Assembly (NCBI GenBank): GCA_020844525.1
Contig: JAJGAH010000189.1
Span: 1-5,572 of the forward strand
Direction of reading: 5' to 3'
Length of the DNA: 5,572 nucleotides
DNA from: Eubacterium sp.
Lineage (GTDB): Bacteria; Bacillota; Clostridia; Lachnospirales; Lachnospiraceae
Numbering within the stretch: the stretch's first letter is position 1; every line of letters starts with the position of its first letter. The notes beneath the pieces are model-generated. The model had not been told where the DNA came from. It did no database searches and saw only the letters and a list, made by a program, of their open reading frames with translations. Positions 4,977-5,572 of this stretch are shown piece after piece. Made by a program: the position numbers and the translations under genes.

Positions 4977-5572
4977 ATGAAGATCTCCTTTAACATTACC
5001 AGGAAACGCATGATTCTCTTCGGAGTCTTTCTGGCGGTTGCGGTTGCAATGTTTGCAATCACACGCTATATGCTCTGGACACTGCTTCCGTATGCTGGGG
5101 CGCTGTTTGTTATTGTCAATCTTGACTTTGAGCTCGATGACCGTCTGCCCTGGCTTTGGACTGGCATCCTCTTTGGACTGAGCTGTATGTTCACAGAGTT
5201 CTGTGTGCAGCATGTGATTCTGTCCCCGGATTTTTATAGCCGGACGTCAAAAGCGACGCATTGGATGAATATCCTCCTGATTTTGGCTGTGTATTTTTTT
5301 TTTCAACTGATTCTTAGCCGTCCGTCCTGGTCGGCAATCGCGGCACACTGTGCGCTGACTGCTTTTGCATACACAAACTATTTCGTATATACAGTTCGCG
5401 GAAACGAGATCACGTATTCGGATCTGATTACCGTCGGAACCGGTATCAGCGTTGTGAAGAACTATACCTTCGTTCTGCATGACAGAGGTGCCTACATCAT
5501 CATGATGAGCATTCTGTATGTTCTTCTCGTCAGAAAGATCAGAGTTAAGTATACCTGGCACTGGCTGCAGAG
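4977..5572 (+). CDS. LTA-synthase-like / phosphoglycerol transferase family membrane protein, N-terminal part (3' partial)
   Basis: The frame is open to the window end, giving 198 codons with no stop. The start of the protein is basic (KISFNITRKR), then hydrophobic helices lie at about residues 12-34, 36-50, 58-82, 96-114, 118-139 and 171-187. Between the last two is RGNEITYSDLITVGTGISVVKNYTF (beginning at 141, split here as RGNEITYSDL then ITVGTGISVVKNYTF). It resembles the FRG...DL...TA..V...Y element in the membrane part of Firmicute LtaS-like and MdoB-like sulfatase-fold proteins. Those proteins move glycerol phosphate from phosphatidylglycerol onto envelope polymers, using an extracellular domain that would lie beyond the window. 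The start is uncertain: the ATG at 4977 has only a poor ribosome site, while an in-frame GTG at 4947 has AAGG (4933-4936) 10 bases before it and would add 10 residues. Ten consecutive T residues (5294-5303) encode Tyr-Phe-Phe-Phe at 106-109. The family call rests on topology and one motif. Confidence 0.7.
   Translation, partial: MKISFNITRKRMILFGVFLAVAVAMFAITRYMLWTLLPYAGALFVIVNLDFELDDRLPWLWTGILFGLSCMFTEFCVQHVILSPDFYSRTSKATHWMNILLILAVYFFFQLILSRPSWSAIAAHCALTAFAYTNYFVYTVRGNEITYSDLITVGTGISVVKNYTFVLHDRGAYIIMMSILYVLLVRKIRVKYTWHWLQ

Noticed and set aside
4929..5561. Two minus-strand open frames at the window end
   Set aside because: They are antisense to a continuous plus-strand frame with clear transmembrane pattern and a family motif, and their sequences are low in recognisable structure.

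Overview
The window looks like ordinary chromosomal DNA from a low-to-moderate G+C Firmicute, most likely a clostridial gut-type organism of the Lachnospiraceae or a relative. This is inferred from three things: purine-rich Shine-Dalgarno sequences ahead of most genes (AGGAGGG, AAGGAG, GGGGAGG), the long clostridial-type PurC, and an LtaS-like membrane protein. No genus can be named from the sequence alone. No phage, IS element, CRISPR array, rRNA or tRNA was seen.

Layout: (1) The 3' end of an alpha/beta hydrolase gene (1-271, +). (2) pgeF, a YfiH/laccase-domain peptidoglycan editing factor (400-1287, +). (3) A 306-base gap holding an imperfect 45-bp tandem repeat that begins inside the last codons of pgeF, an AT-rich stretch, an operator-like dyad, an extended -10 promoter and an intrinsic terminator that starts on the base after the -10 box. 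(4) A PLP-dependent aspartate-type aminotransferase (1594-2883, +). (5) A symmetric bidirectional terminator (2886-2923) shared with the convergent purC gene (2948-3820, -). (6) A divergent promoter region between purC and a HAD-superfamily phosphatase gene that starts with TTG (3999-4718, +). (7) A second degenerate tandem array (five units of about 19 bp) that again starts in the last codons of the gene before it, then a 12-bp palindrome and an extended -10 promoter. (8) The N-terminal, multi-helix part of an LTA-synthase-like membrane protein (4977 to beyond the window end, +).

The genes do not form one pathway. PgeF and the LtaS-like protein both concern the cell envelope. PurC is in de novo purine synthesis, the aminotransferase in amino-acid metabolism, and the HAD enzyme probably acts on small phosphorylated metabolites. 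Each gene from the aminotransferase onward appears to have its own promoter, so these are mostly single-gene transcription units. The protein-coding content is conventional. The less expected signals are between the genes: a terminator fused to a promoter start site, two stop-codon-anchored tandem arrays, divergent promoters sharing their -35 zone, and a T10 tract inside a membrane-protein gene.
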